This document shows positions 1-10,100 of a stretch of 37,895 nt of DNA, one piece after another. A program made the translations under genes and the position numbers. Numbering within the stretch: position 1 is the stretch's first letter; each line of letters opens with the position of its first letter. The notes under the pieces were generated by a model that was not told where the DNA came from, did no database searches, and worked only from the letters and a program-made list of their open reading frames with translations. Source of the DNA: Terriglobia bacterium. GTDB taxonomy: Bacteria > Acidobacteriota > Terriglobia > Bryobacterales > Bryobacteraceae. Where the stretch lies: positions 1 through 37,895 of the forward strand of contig JANYJA010000029.1 of NCBI GenBank assembly GCA_025358575.1, written 5' to 3'.

Positions 1-1109
1 TCGGCCCCAATTTGCCCATCCCCGCGGGCGCGCGCGTCATCGATCTCAGCCGCGCCACCGTCTTACCGGGTCTCATCGATAATCACACCCACGTCTTGCT
101 GCAGGGCGACATCACCGCCGCCGATTATGACGACCAGCTGCTGAAAGAATCCATCCCCTACCGCGCCATCCGCGCTACTGTCGCCGTCAGGACGGCACTC
201 ATGAACGGCTTCACCACCATCCGCGATCTGGAAACTGAAGGCGCGATGTACGCCGATGTGGATGTGAAGACCGCCATCGCGCGCGGCGTTATTCCAGGGC
301 CGCGAATGTTTGTTTCCACCCGCGCCTTCGCCCCCACTGGCACGTATCCGCTGCTCGGTTACTCATGGGAACTGAAGATGCCTGAAGGCGTGCAGATTGT
401 CGATGGCGCGGATAATATCCGCCGCGCCGTGCGCGAACAGATTAAGTACGGTGCCGATTGGATTAAGTATTACTCGGACCGCGGTTACTTCATGAAAGAT
501 GGAGCTCTGCATTCGAAGGTCAACTTCACCGACGAGGAGGCGCGCGCTTTGGTGGACGAAACGCACCGCCTCGGCCACAAAGTTGCCGCGCATTCCATGG
601 GATTCGAGGGAATCGATTCCGCTCTGCGGGCTGGCGTCGACACCATCGAGCACGGCGACGGCCTTGACGATGAGTTGATGGATCGCATGGTGAAGCGCGG
701 CGTGTACTGGTGCCCCACCATATATGTTGGCGCGTACGTCGCCGAAGGACGCGCCAAAGCCGGTGCGCCGATTTGGCTCACGATGAAGATACTGGAGAAG
801 TCCGCCTTTGGACGTGCCGTGCGCAAAGGCGTAAAAATCAGCTTCGGTACCGACGTCGGCGGTTTCGCGTGGACCGAGAATGAGGCCAAGGAATTCGCTT
901 ACATGGTGGACTACGGGATGACTCCCATGCAGGCGATTCAGTCGGCCACCATCACTGCCGCCGCGCTGTTGGATCAACAAGAAAACCTGGGAGTGATTGA
1001 AACGGGTAAGTTCGCCGATATCGTCGCGGTGGATAACGACCCGCTTAAGAACATCACCGAGCTGGAGCACGTAAAATTTGTGATGAAAGCGGGAGTAGTT
1101 TATAAGTGA
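1..1109 (+). CDS. Metal-dependent amidohydrolase (imidazolonepropionase-like), 5' end cut by window
   Basis: This is an amidohydrolase-superfamily TIM-barrel enzyme that hydrolyses C-N bonds of an unknown substrate. The reading frame is open to the window edge. The first possible start inside the window (TTG at 12) lies in the middle of the domain, so the real start is upstream. Visible motifs are the metal-binding HTH in 'PGLIDNHTHVLL', later histidines in 'HKVAAHS' and 'DTIEHGDG', and the 'FGTDVGG' Asp near the C-terminus. A composite-domain tail follows ('GKFADIVAVDNDPL'), typical of imidazolonepropionase-like/prolidase-like members. The C-terminus is complete. Its stop overlaps the GTG start of the carbonic anhydrase gene by 4 nt (GTGA), which implies coupled translation. 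Substrate cannot be inferred. Confidence 0.9.
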   Translation, partial: GPNLPIPAGARVIDLSRATVLPGLIDNHTHVLLQGDITAADYDDQLLKESIPYRAIRATVAVRTALMNGFTTIRDLETEGAMYADVDVKTAIARGVIPGPRMFVSTRAFAPTGTYPLLGYSWELKMPEGVQIVDGADNIRRAVREQIKYGADWIKYYSDRGYFMKDGALHSKVNFTDEEARALVDETHRLGHKVAAHSMGFEGIDSALRAGVDTIEHGDGLDDELMDRMVKRGVYWCPTIYVGAYVAEGRAKAGAPIWLTMKILEKSAFGRAVRKGVKISFGTDVGGFAWTENEAKEFAYMVDYGMTPMQAIQSATITAAALLDQQENLGVIETGKFADIVAVDNDPLKNITELEHVKFVMKAGVVYK

Positions 1110-1753
1110 ATCACATCATCGACGGGGTCCTTCGCTTCCAACGCGAAGTTCATCCTAACCGCGAAGCCCTCTTCCATCAGCTCGCGCTTGAACACTCCCC
1201 TTCGGCCATGTTTATTGGTTGCGCGGACTCGCGTATCGTGCCCGAAGTTCTTACGCAGCAGAATCCGGGCTCGCTGTTTGTCGTCCGCAACGCCGGTAAC
1301 ATCGTGCCTCCCCACTCCACCGTGCCTGGAGGCGTCACCGCCAGCATCGAATACGCCGTTGCCGTGCTAGGTGTACCCGACATCGTTATTTGCGGCCACT
1401 CCGGCTGCGGCGCGATGACCGCCATCCTGCGCGGCGCTCATCATCTTGAGAAACTCCCCGCGGTCGCTCGGTGGCTTCACTATGCCGACGCCGCGCGGGA
1501 TGCTGTCGCCTCCCAGCACGCCGACGCCCCCGAAGATGTGAAGCTGAGCGCGCTCGTTCGCGAGAACGTCCTCGCCCAGCTTGACCACCTTCTCAGCCAT
1601 CCCGTGGTGGCCGATGCGATCCAAAATAAGCAGCTTCGCCTTCACGGCTGGGTCTATGATATTGCGGCCGGCAGCGTGATCACTTATGACGCCCGCATCC
1701 GCAAGTTCGTGCCCATCGGCGACGCTTTCGCCAATGCCACGCCAACCGAATGA
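1106..1753 (+). CDS. Beta-class carbonic anhydrase
   Basis: This gene encodes a 215-aa beta-carbonic anhydrase, which interconverts CO2 and bicarbonate in the cytoplasm. Its length is normal for bacterial members. The zinc site is fully present: Cys39, Asp41 and Arg43 in 'CADSR', and His98 and Cys101 in 'GHSGCGAM'. The 'RNAGNIVPP' loop between them is also canonical. There is no signal peptide. The GTG start at 1106 is chosen because it forms a GTGA overlap with the upstream amidohydrolase stop and begins a typical N-terminus. It ends 6 nt before the stop of the convergent ferritin-like gene. No obvious terminator hairpin lies between the two. Confidence 0.95.
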   Translation: MNHIIDGVLRFQREVHPNREALFHQLALEHSPSAMFIGCADSRIVPEVLTQQNPGSLFVVRNAGNIVPPHSTVPGGVTASIEYAVAVLGVPDIVICGHSGCGAMTAILRGAHHLEKLPAVARWLHYADAARDAVASQHADAPEDVKLSALVRENVLAQLDHLLSHPVVADAIQNKQLRLHGWVYDIAAGSVITYDARIRKFVPIGDAFANATPTE

Positions 1754-1759
1754 TACGGA

Positions 1760-2917
1760 TTAATCTTTCCCGCGCTGCGCCGCATCCGCTGCCGTGGCGA
1801 GTGCCATGACGGCTTGGAAAAACTCGCTCGACTGGCCTTGAAAAAGCTGATTGTCGGTCAAGGCCTTGACGGCCGCCACCGCTCCGGCGTTGGCGGTCAG
1901 CGTTGGCCGAATCACCGAGCAAGGGGGCAGCCCTTCCTCGCTTATGAAATCCGTTGGCTCGGGAAAAATTAAATTTGTCTGGTAGAGTTCCTTCATCGGG
2001 TTGGCATTCAGATCGGGAAAGGTAACTCCGGTCTCGGGGTCCGTCACGCCAGCCAGCGGCTGGTTCACCGCATTCCCCGCTTTGTCGTGCCAAACCGCAA
2101 AGTGATTGACTTCGACGCCGCCAATGCTCACCACGATGCGCAGCGCTTCCAGGCTCGTCACCTTTAGACACATGGAAGCGTAAAGACTTGACCCGCCTTG
2201 CTCGATCATTGCAAAGTGAAAGCTGGCCGTATTCGCGATTGCTTGCATGCGCATTTCTTGCGGCGTGGCGGGTGGAACGGGCTGTGGCTGGCCTGGAGGC
2301 GTGTCCGCGTCGCTCAATGGAATGGCCGGCTCATTGACAATAGTAACGGCCTGAGGGAAGGTAGCCCCTAAGTCGGGATTCTCCGTGCTTCGATACCGCG
2401 TGTACCAACTGGTATCCACCTTGAGGTTCATCAGGTTGGTGAGCCGCCCCTTTGGCTTTGCCCCCGTCGCTATGGTGCTCGGCAGCGTGCGAAACTTATC
2501 CAGATTCACCGGGGCAGCGCCGCGAGACGCCAGATAGGCGTTCAAAAATGCCGCGTGCGAGATTTCATCGTCGGTGTTGTCAGTGATGTACTGCGGCATG
2601 TCCCCGTCGAGATTCTGGAGCGCCAGGATGTAAGCGGGGTTGCCGCCGTGCACCCCTCCTAGTTCGTTGTACTGTTGCCATAAATCGGATTCGATCAGTT
2701 CAGCGGCTGCCAGGAAGCGCAGAATATCGGCATCTCCCTTGGTAATTCCGCCCGAATCGCTCTTACCAGGAGCGGCCAACAGGGCTCCGGCCGGTATTGC
2801 AGCGCCAATGACACCCAGGTTTTGAAGGAATGATCGCCTCTTGACTACGTTATTCCAGCGCGCGCTCACGGTGTCGTTCGCTGAAGACTCTTTTTGCAAA
2901 GTGCTCTTACTCACCAT
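1760..2917 (-). CDS. Tat-exported ferritin-like domain protein
   Basis: This 385-aa protein has a Tat-type signal at about residues 26-50 ('KRRSFLQNLG' then a hydrophobic Ala-rich stretch). A ferritin-like four-helix region follows, starting near 'ILRFLAAAELIESDLW'. Likely carboxylate/His ligands are the Glu residues of that helix, 'DDEISHAAFL', the 'ASFHFAMIEQGG' helix and the 'GGVEVNHFAVWHD' helix. It resembles the Ferritin_2/desiccation-related group that is common in Acidobacteriota. Function there is poorly defined, and iron or oxidant handling in the periplasm is only inferred. The ATG at 2917 is preceded by a weak AGG. The 148 bp upstream (2918-3065) separates it from the broken TIGR03437 gene and presumably contains its promoter, but no clear -35/-10 pair is visible. 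Confidence 0.85.
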   Translation of the reverse strand: MVSKSTLQKESSANDTVSARWNNVVKRRSFLQNLGVIGAAIPAGALLAAPGKSDSGGITKGDADILRFLAAAELIESDLWQQYNELGGVHGGNPAYILALQNLDGDMPQYITDNTDDEISHAAFLNAYLASRGAAPVNLDKFRTLPSTIATGAKPKGRLTNLMNLKVDTSWYTRYRSTENPDLGATFPQAVTIVNEPAIPLSDADTPPGQPQPVPPATPQEMRMQAIANTASFHFAMIEQGGSSLYASMCLKVTSLEALRIVVSIGGVEVNHFAVWHDKAGNAVNQPLAGVTDPETGVTFPDLNANPMKELYQTNLIFPEPTDFISEEGLPPCSVIRPTLTANAGAVAAVKALTDNQLFQGQSSEFFQAVMALATAADAAQRGKD

Positions 2918-3065
2918 TTATGTGCCTAGCCTTTCGTGGATCGGTAACATTGAATGACTCGTCTTTTATGACTTGTCTTCACTATTGAACCGCTCACGGT
3001 CAAAACTTATGTGGTGGCACGGTAAAAGTTTGGTAAATAGCAACGACAATGCGATTAGCCGCGTT

Positions 3066-4607
3066 TTACTGGTAAGTTACCGTGGAGTTAGCAATGATCG
3101 CGTTGGAAAAAGCTTGGCCGAGATCCAGGCCCGTGGCGCTGAACGGCACGGGCGTGGTGGACGAACTGATCCCCAGGGAGCCTGTAGAAACGTTTAGAAG
3201 GCTGGAATTTAGATTAGCGCTTGGCGGCAACGAAAGGAGAACGGCGGCGGGAACTGTGAATTGGCCCGCGCTGCCCGGAGCGGTGCACGTAAAACCCGCA
3301 CCGTGCCGTTGGCACGCTGAACCGTGGTAGTTGCACTCTCATTGGTCCAGGCGAGTGTCTCCTGGGATAAGGGAATGCCCACTGAAAAAGAGCCTACATC
3401 CTTCCCGCCAGGACCGGTAAAGGTGTATGTTGTGCCGCTTATAAGCTTAAATCGCGAGGTGTAGACGCCGGACGTGGAAGACACGGGGTTCAGCGCACCG
3501 GTCGACCCGCCGCCCGTCAGCGTGATTGCGGGACCCGCGTCCAGGCCTTTGCTGCTCAGTAATCCTGGAAGCCCCGCGGCCGTACCGTTGAATGAATATA
3601 CCGAGCACGCGCCAGCGTTGAGTACGGGCGCAAGGGCAGTCACATTCTGGAATTGCAGTTTCGAGAAGCTCGCCAGTTCCTGAGTACCGCTGGTCACGGA
3701 GTTGCCGCCGCCGAGGAAGGAAAATCCCGGACTGGTGAAGCTGTAGGTCTGGTAAAGGATGTTTCCCACGGAGGCGCCTCCGTTGGCGGAGAATTGGGTC
3801 AGCGCGGTGCTCGAAACGCCGGAGGGGTCGGAACACGAAGATCCGCTCGAGGCGACCGCGAGGCTAATGAAGTTGCTGACTATGTTGCCGATTTGCACCG
3901 CGACCGGAACGCTGCAGCCGGTGACGTTGGGGGGTAGTTGAAAGACGATTTGATCTAGCCCGCTGCAGCACTGGAGCGGCCATGATAGATAGGCGCGACC
4001 TGGACCCCGCCGACATATATAGAAGGGCTATTGGCGGCGATGTTGCCGACCGGCGGAGGGTTGACGTCAGCTCCTGCAATCGCGCCTAGGCCCGTTCCCC
4101 AGATGATTAGCGCATCTCCAGGATGAGCGGCGAATGTATAACTAATAAGTTGATAGGCGGGATTGGTCAGAATTCCCGGACCGCTGCCGCCTCCACTTAC
4201 AGTGAAGATGCCGAAGCTGCTGGCCGCTACACCGCCGCGCTGGTTTGTCCTTGATAGGTGACGGTCAGATTATCGGCGCCAAGTGGGGTGCTGGAGGGCA
4301 TAATCGCGTTGATTTGACCGGGACCCACGTAAACTGGAATGGCAGCCACAGTGGTGGATCCTTGCAAGACTGAGATTGAAACTCCGCCCAGCGTGGTAAC
4401 CAGCGGAAACGCCAATGTGGGGCTCGCTGCCGGGCCCAGACCGCTTCCGAAAATAGTGAAAAGGGACCCCTGCGCGATACCTGCATTGGGCAGTCCGGCG
4501 TGGGCGTACGTCGCGGCGTTAACGATGCCTCCCGCGGCGACCACGGGTTGAGCGTTAGCAGTGGCAGTTACAATTAGTAAGTAGAAGATGCCGGAAGCGG
4601 TTTTCAT
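3066..4607 (-). pseudogene. TIGR03437-family secreted protein, broken by three frameshifts
   Basis: The reading frame starts at ATG 4607 with a signal peptide and then the TIGR03437 signature: 'GIVNAATY', 'GSLFTIFGSGLGP', 'VGPGQINAIMP'. It meets TAG at 4227-4229. Translation resumes in a second frame from about 4224 ('ASSFGIFTV' ... 'GDALIIWGTGLGAI' ... 'APIYHGRSSAAAG') until TAG at 3955-3957. A third frame continues from about 3958 ('LDQIVFQLPPNVTGC') and goes out of register near 3290-3300. The last part reads in yet another frame ('CTAPGSAGQFTVPAAV' ... 'IIANSTVTYQ') to TAA at 3066. Together the pieces give one colinear protein of about 510 residues. Three independent shifts suggest real decay, although assembly error is possible. 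The intact protein would be exported; its function is unknown. Confidence 0.85.
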
Positions 4608-4663
4608 ACGGTGACGAGCTTAACACAGAGCCCAAACCGCCTGACGCTTATAATCGGCGGCCT

Positions 4664-4960
4664 TTAACCACCAGCGATGGCTCCCAGGACGATGAAAGGC
4701 TCACGGCCGGCGGTGACCGCGTCGGGTAGCGGCGTATCGACCGAGCCATGCGACAGATCCTCCTCGCAAGCGAAGAACCGCACAAAGGGACGGCGCTGCT
4801 GCGTGACATGATCGCGAATGGTGCCGCTCAGCATGGGATAGCGCGCCTCTATCGCATCGAGGACCGAGCGCGTGGTTACCTCGCCTGGGACATCGAGCTG
4901 CACTTCGCCCGTGACCTTGGCCAGGGTGCGCAGATGCGCAGGCAGGACTACTCGAATCAT
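4664..4960 (-). CDS. MoaD/ThiS-like ubiquitin-fold protein with C-terminal Gly-Gly
   Basis: This 98-aa protein begins '[16 protein letters not shown]' and ends 'VLGAIAGG'. The length, the beta-grasp-like pattern and the terminal Gly-Gly match the MoaD/ThiS sulfur-carrier family, whose C-terminal glycine is adenylated and thiocarboxylated. An insertion '[25 protein letters not shown]' region (residues about 57-80, including an '[10 protein letters not shown]' segment) corresponds to the usual hydrophobic-core/loop section. Its ATG overlaps the TGA of the upstream Asp-box propeller gene by 4 nt, so the two are translationally coupled. No moaE, moeB, thiF or thiG gene lies nearby, so a classic molybdopterin or thiamine role is not supported by context. 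It may serve a dedicated sulfur-transfer or protein-tagging role with its neighbour (inference). Confidence 0.85.
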   Translation of the reverse strand: MIRVVLPAHLRTLAKVTGEVQLDVPGEVTTRSVLDAIEARYPMLSGTIRDHVTQQRRPFVRFFACEEDLSHGSVDTPLPDAVTAGREPFIVLGAIAGG

Positions 4961-6072
4961 GTGAGCGTCTGGACTTCGACCGAAAGAACCGGCGGAAGAT
5001 CGCGCACAATGGGGGCCCAGTTATCGCCGGCATCGGGGGATGCGTAGACCTGCCCGCCGGTGGTCCCGAAATAGATGCCGCACGAATCCAGCGAATCGAC
5101 GGCCATGGCATCGCGGAGCACGTTCACGTAGCAATCGCTCTGCGGAAGGCCGTTGGTGAGAGCTTGCCATTCATTTCCACCGGTGCGGCTGCGATATACA
5201 CGCAGCTTGCCATCGGGCGGATAGTGCAAGGAATCGCTTGTGATCGGGACGACATATACAGTATCGGGCTCGTGGGCGTGAACGTCGATGGTGAAGCCGA
5301 AATCGGTCGGCAGGTTGCCGCTGATCTCGTGCCACGAATCACCAGCGTTGTCGCTGCGCATTACGTCCCAATGCTTCTGCATAAAGAGGACGCCCGGGCG
5401 CTCGGGATGCATGGCGATGCGGTGGACGCAGTGGCCTACCTCGGCGGCGGGGTCGGGAATGTGCACCGAGTTAAGTCCCTTAGTGATCGGGCGCCAGGTC
5501 TGGCCGCCATCGTCGGTGCGAAATGCGCCCGCCGCGGAGATAGCGACGAAAATTCGCTGGGGATCGCTTGGATCTATAAGGATGGTGTGGAGGCACATGC
5601 CGCCGGCTCCGGGGGCCCATTGAGGTCCGGTGCCGTGGCCGCGCAGTCCGGAGAGCTCGACCCAGTTTGCTCCCGCGTCGGTAGAGCGAAACATTGCGGC
5701 GTCTTCCACACCGGCGTAGACGGTGTCCACATCGGTCAGAGATGGTTCCAGATGCCAGACCCGCTTGAATTCCCACGGGTGGGCGGTGCCGTCGTACCAC
5801 TGGTGGGTGCCGGGGATGCCGTCATACACGAACTTGTTGCCGACCGGCTCCCAGGTTTTCCCGGCGTCATTGGACCGCTGGATCAGCTGCCCAAACCAAC
5901 TGCTCGATTGTGATGCATAGAGGCGGTTCGGATCGACGGGGGAACCTTTGACGTGGTAGATTTCCCAACCCGCGAAGTGGGGACCGCTGACATCCCACTT
6001 TTCGCGTTTGCCGTCGGAAGCGAGAACGAACGCGCCTTTGCGCGTGCCAACCAATACGCGTACTTTGCTCAT
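4957..6072 (-). CDS. Asp-box (BNR) beta-propeller protein, sialidase/Ycf48-like
   Basis: This 371-aa protein has six recognisable Asp-box repeats of the S/T-x-D-x-G-x-x-W type: 'SNDAGKTW', 'STDAGANW', 'TDDGGQTW', 'SDNAGDSW', 'SRTGGNEW' and 'SPDAGDNW'. They are spread along the chain as in a six-bladed propeller. There is no signal peptide, so it is probably cytoplasmic, unlike true secreted sialidases. The sialidase Arg triad is not obvious, so enzymatic activity is uncertain. It starts 1 nt after the stop of the YVTN propeller gene (6074) and overlaps the MoaD-like gene by 4 nt, so all three form one operon. The pairing of such a propeller with a MoaD/ThiS-like protein is, to my recollection, seen in other genomes, but I could not check this. 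Confidence 0.85.
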   Translation of the reverse strand: MSKVRVLVGTRKGAFVLASDGKREKWDVSGPHFAGWEIYHVKGSPVDPNRLYASQSSSWFGQLIQRSNDAGKTWEPVGNKFVYDGIPGTHQWYDGTAHPWEFKRVWHLEPSLTDVDTVYAGVEDAAMFRSTDAGANWVELSGLRGHGTGPQWAPGAGGMCLHTILIDPSDPQRIFVAISAAGAFRTDDGGQTWRPITKGLNSVHIPDPAAEVGHCVHRIAMHPERPGVLFMQKHWDVMRSDNAGDSWHEISGNLPTDFGFTIDVHAHEPDTVYVVPITSDSLHYPPDGKLRVYRSRTGGNEWQALTNGLPQSDCYVNVLRDAMAVDSLDSCGIYFGTTGGQVYASPDAGDNWAPIVRDLPPVLSVEVQTLT

Positions 6073-6073
6073 G

Positions 6074-7108
6074 TTACTTACCGACCTCGAGGATTGTGAA
6101 GGAATCTGGCACTAGAGGGCCGCGACGGGGACGTCCGCCTGGGGTCTCGGACGGGGGCGCCGCCCCGAACTCCGCGGCGATTAACAAGACGTGCTTCGTT
6201 TTGCTGTCGATGGTCATGGTCTTCGCCGATGTCATTGTCTTCAGGTTTTGTTCCACCATGAAGCCGGTCGGACTCGTCTCCTTGATAACCGTCAGCGTTC
6301 CGTCACCCTGCGAACTGAAAGCCTCTTTGGTTTCGGGCATGAATCCGGCACCATCAACCCCCTTGCCGATCGGCAGAGTCGTGATGATCTTGCCGTCTAA
6401 CGCATTCATAACGACGCTGACCGCTGGATTGCGGCATTCCACAAAGAGCACATTGTTCTTTGCGTCGAAGGCCAGACCGGCTGGGGTTTTATTGTCTCCC
6501 AGGGGATAGTGAGCCGTCACCTTCATGGTTTTAGCGTCCACAACAGCCACGTTGTCTTTGTCTTCGACATCGATGTAGATGTGTCCCTTGCCGTCGCTAG
6601 CAGCCTGTTCCGGCGCGCCCTCCAGGTCGATGGTGCCGAGCACGGAGCCATCTTTGGTATCGATCACGGTCACGTTCGGCGCGGCATGGCTCAGGACATA
6701 GAGGCGCTGATCGAAGCGATCGAACAGCAGACCGTCGGGATTACCCTGCACGTCGATGGTCTTGATGGTTTTGAGCGTTTTGGAATCGAACATGACGATG
6801 GGTTTGCTGCTGGCGAAACCGTGATGTGATTTAGGATCGACGGCGGCGCCTTGGGCACCGACATCCGGAATTTCTCCAACGGGTTGAAGCGTATCCAGAT
6901 TGAATACGGAGATGCGCTTGGTGGGGCCGGAGCGGGCGACGTAGAGCCGGCGACCGGCTGCATCGGCATAGACATAGTCAAAACCGCCGTCGCCACCGAC
7001 CTTGGCAGTCTTCAAAATTTTATAGGGTCCGTCAGCCGGAGCTTGAGCGAATCCGGTGGCGGTGCAGGTGGCAATTCCCGCCGCAAAAATCAGGCCAATT
7101 CCGCGCAT
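6074..7108 (-). CDS. Secreted YncE/YVTN-type beta-propeller protein
   Basis: This 344-aa protein has an N-terminal signal peptide ('[20 protein letters not shown]'). About seven repeats follow, of the kind '[25 protein letters not shown]' and '[21 protein letters not shown]', typical of YncE-like/40-residue YVTN propellers. These proteins are periplasmic or secreted and mostly of unknown ligand. The C-terminal part has a Pro/Arg-rich stretch ('[14 protein letters not shown]') before the last strand. The ATG at 7108 has a good Shine-Dalgarno (AGGAG, 8 nt spacing) that can pair with a CTCCT just upstream. It is the first gene of the operon continuing to the Asp-box propeller and the MoaD-like gene. 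It is divergent from a TonB-dependent receptor with only 46 bp between starts. Confidence 0.85.
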   Translation of the reverse strand: MRGIGLIFAAGIATCTATGFAQAPADGPYKILKTAKVGGDGGFDYVYADAAGRRLYVARSGPTKRISVFNLDTLQPVGEIPDVGAQGAAVDPKSHHGFASSKPIVMFDSKTLKTIKTIDVQGNPDGLLFDRFDQRLYVLSHAAPNVTVIDTKDGSVLGTIDLEGAPEQAASDGKGHIYIDVEDKDNVAVVDAKTMKVTAHYPLGDNKTPAGLAFDAKNNVLFVECRNPAVSVVMNALDGKIITTLPIGKGVDGAGFMPETKEAFSSQGDGTLTVIKETSPTGFMVEQNLKTMTSAKTMTIDSKTKHVLLIAAEFGAAPPSETPGGRPRRGPLVPDSFTILEVGK

Positions 7109-7116
7109 GTGCTTAT

Positions 7117-7129
7117 CTCCTCGAAGGAG
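7117..7129 (-). promoter_or_regulatory. Shine-Dalgarno inside a small hairpin
   Basis: On the minus strand the leader of the YVTN propeller gene reads CTCCT-TCG-AGGAG, 8 nt before the ATG at 7108. The AGGAG is the ribosome binding site and its perfect complement lies 3 nt upstream. This could hide the site, but a 5-bp stem with a 3-nt loop is only marginally stable. Confidence 0.35.
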
Positions 7130-7154
7130 TATAACAGTAGCGGTATCCTGACAT

Positions 7155-10100
7155 GTGCGCTTTGTCTCCGGTGTCTTTGTCTTCTGGTTCCTGTTGTCTG
7201 CGACGGCGGCTTCGCCTCAGATCGCTGGTTCCGATATCGCCAGCGGCAAAGTGCGCGATGCGTCGGGCAATGCGGTCGGCCACGCGATGGTTTTATTGCG
7301 ACTGGCTGGCGCCGAGCAATCTGTTACGTCCGACACCGACGGAAATTATCGTTTCCCAGCCGCGCGCGCGGGCCGCTACCAGCTTGCGGTTGAGTTCGAT
7401 GGGCGGCAGTTCACGCTGCCGCAAGCTTTGGACTTGCCGGCGGGCCATGCGATCGACGTCACCCTCACGAAGGAGGGGACACTAGCTATCTATGCTCCGG
7501 CTAGCTCGTTAAGCGCCGGCAAAGAGCTTGCGGGCAACGCCGTCGCGGCGATTCCCCTGAATAAGCGCGATTTCAGCCAAATTCTTCTGCTCGCGGCGGG
7601 CACCATGACCGATTCCAACGGGGCGAGCAACTTCACGCAGCAGTTCGCGGTGAACGGCCAACGGGGCGTGGAGGCGGTCTTCGCGATGGATGGAGCGGAC
7701 ATCAGCGATCCGGAAATGGGCGGCGCTACGTTCTCGAACTTCAACGTGGATGCGGTGCGGGAAATTCAATCCGCTTCCGGGTGGATGGCGGCCGACATCG
7801 GGCGCGGGGCAGCGGGATTCACGAACATCGTGACGCGCTCCGGTTCGGACAAATTTCACGGGTCGCTCTTCGAATTCTTTAGGAACTCGGCGCTCGACGC
7901 GCGCAACTTTTTCGATCGCCGGTCGTTCGCGAATCCCGGCCGCATTCCGCCTTTCCGCCGCAACGAATTTGGATTCACCGCTGGAGGGCCGGTGGCGAAG
8001 CGAACGTTCTTCTTCGCGGAGTACCAGGGCTTTCGTCAAGTGCTCGGAACCACCCAAGTGCTGCCCGTGCCTACCGCCAATGAGCGCGCGGGCATTGATA
8101 CCACCGCCTTTCCCGGAGACACGCTCATAGTGCCGGTGAACCCCAAGATCGCGCCACTGATCAATCGCTATCCGCTTCCGAACGATCCTCAGGGGCCGTT
8201 CGGCACGCGCACTTATGCCACGTCGTCAAAAGTGGCAACGGTGGCCGATCAGTTTTCGGGACGACTGGATCATAAGCTGTCCAACGCAACTTCGCTGTTT
8301 GTGCGCTACACCCTGGATAATCTGAATGGACCGACAACGAACCCCGACCAGTCCGCCATCGATCCCACTTTTCGCGTGGTGTATCTCGATCGTCAGAAGA
8401 ATGCGGTGATTTCGTTGACCCATACGCCATCCGCAAGCTTCATCTCGGAATCTTCGATTAGTTTCACCCGCACGACGCCGTCATTTCCGACGCCCAATCA
8501 CACCGATCCAGCACTTACTTTCGGGGATGGACTCTATGAGTCGTTCAATGCGGCAGGCGGGTCCACCATCGCGGCGTACGGAAACCTTTTCCAGGCGCGC
8601 CAGAATTTTTCGTGGATTCACGGAAACCACGCGATCAAGTTTGGCGCGGAATTTCGGGCTAACCGGGACACTACTTATTTCGGCACCGGTCCAAATGGCC
8701 AGTACACATTCGGCGGAGGCACCGCCTACTCACCCGTCAACATCTCATCCGGCAGCGGCGCGCATCAGATTCGAACTGGCGATCCGCTCCCTGACACACT
8801 CAGCGCTCTGCTCACCGGCAGCGCGTTCAGTTTCAACCAGGCTGTTGCGCCCGCCAGCCTGCCCCAGGGCGATCAGATTGGCGTCGCGGCCATTACTCGC
8901 AACAATGTCAACGTATACGTCGAAGACACCTGGAGGCTATCGAACCGGTTTCAGGTCGATTACGGACTGCGCTACGAACTCTACACGCCGATTCAGGAAC
9001 GGGCCAGGCGCTCGGCGGCACTCAGGTTTGTCAACGACGCGAATGGCCGGCGGCAAGAGTACTTAATTAATCCGGAACCGCGCTATCGCATGGACGCCAA
9101 CGGCTGGGGGCCGCGCCTTCGCCTTAATTGGATGGCCTCGAAGGGCCTTTGGATCCGGGCGGGCGGCGCCCTCACAACTATCCCGACAAACATTTGGCAG
9201 GATAATGCTCTCACCGGCTCGGGGCCTTACGTGGACTACCCGCGCCTAACTGCTTCGCCCGGCGCGCCTCTTTTAATCGGAACCAGGATTTCACCCAACC
9301 AGCTCCCCGGCGTGTTCACGCCATCCGGCGCTAATATTCTCGCCAGCGGCAACTCGAAAACGGTGCCGCGGAATACCATATGGGATGTGGACCGATTCTC
9401 GCGGGAACTCGCTGCGCTCAGCCCCAGCCACCAGCCCGCGCCGCTCAACATGACCGCTATTTCGCAGGATTTCCGCAACGCCTACCTGGCCACATGGAGC
9501 CTGGCGATCGAGCGCAGTATCGCGAGCCTGAACGCGAGCGCCGCGTATATTGGGACGGCCGGTGTGAGCTTGCCCGCGGTCAATTACCCCAACGGCTACG
9601 CCGGCGCGATTCAGGGCTTTGCACCGTACACGAAATTCAACGCGACCGGGCAGGCCGTGGGAGGCTTTGGCACTGAGTTTTTGATAACTAATCGTTCGCA
9701 CTCGAGTTATCACTCATTGCAGACATCCTTGCAGGGGACCGTGCCGGGGGGAGGGCCCGACCTCCTGGCAAGTTACACTTTTTCGAAGTCGATTGACGAT
9801 GTGAGTACTGTGCTTGGCGGCCTCGGTACGGGAGCAATCTCGCTGCCGTTTCCCCAGAATCCGTTTGACACGCGCGCGGAGAAAGGGCTCTCGACCTTCG
9901 ACGTCACGCACGGGTTCAGCTTAAGCGCCATTCAGGACCTTCGAGCCGAGCGTGCGGCGTTTCTCAATGCTCTCCCGCGTGCGCTGACCGCTGGCTGGCA
10001 ACTGCTAACCGTCGCCACCCTGGCCAGCGGATCGCCGTTCACCGTGAACTCCGGTGTGCAGCAGACCGGAGCCGGTTCGGAAGGCGCCGACCGGCCCGAT

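Noticed and set aside
3864-4079. 71-codon minus-strand frame within the TIGR03437 region
   Set aside because: It is an out-of-frame reading of the broken gene and its composition is unlike a protein family.
4227-4229. Recoding of the internal TAG in the TIGR03437 gene
   Set aside because: The family sequence continues in another frame, so stop readthrough would not restore it; a frameshift explains it.
4637-4660. CCGCC/GGCGG inverted repeat after the MoaD-like gene
   Set aside because: It has only 5 pairs with a 14-nt loop and no T-run; too weak to call a terminator.
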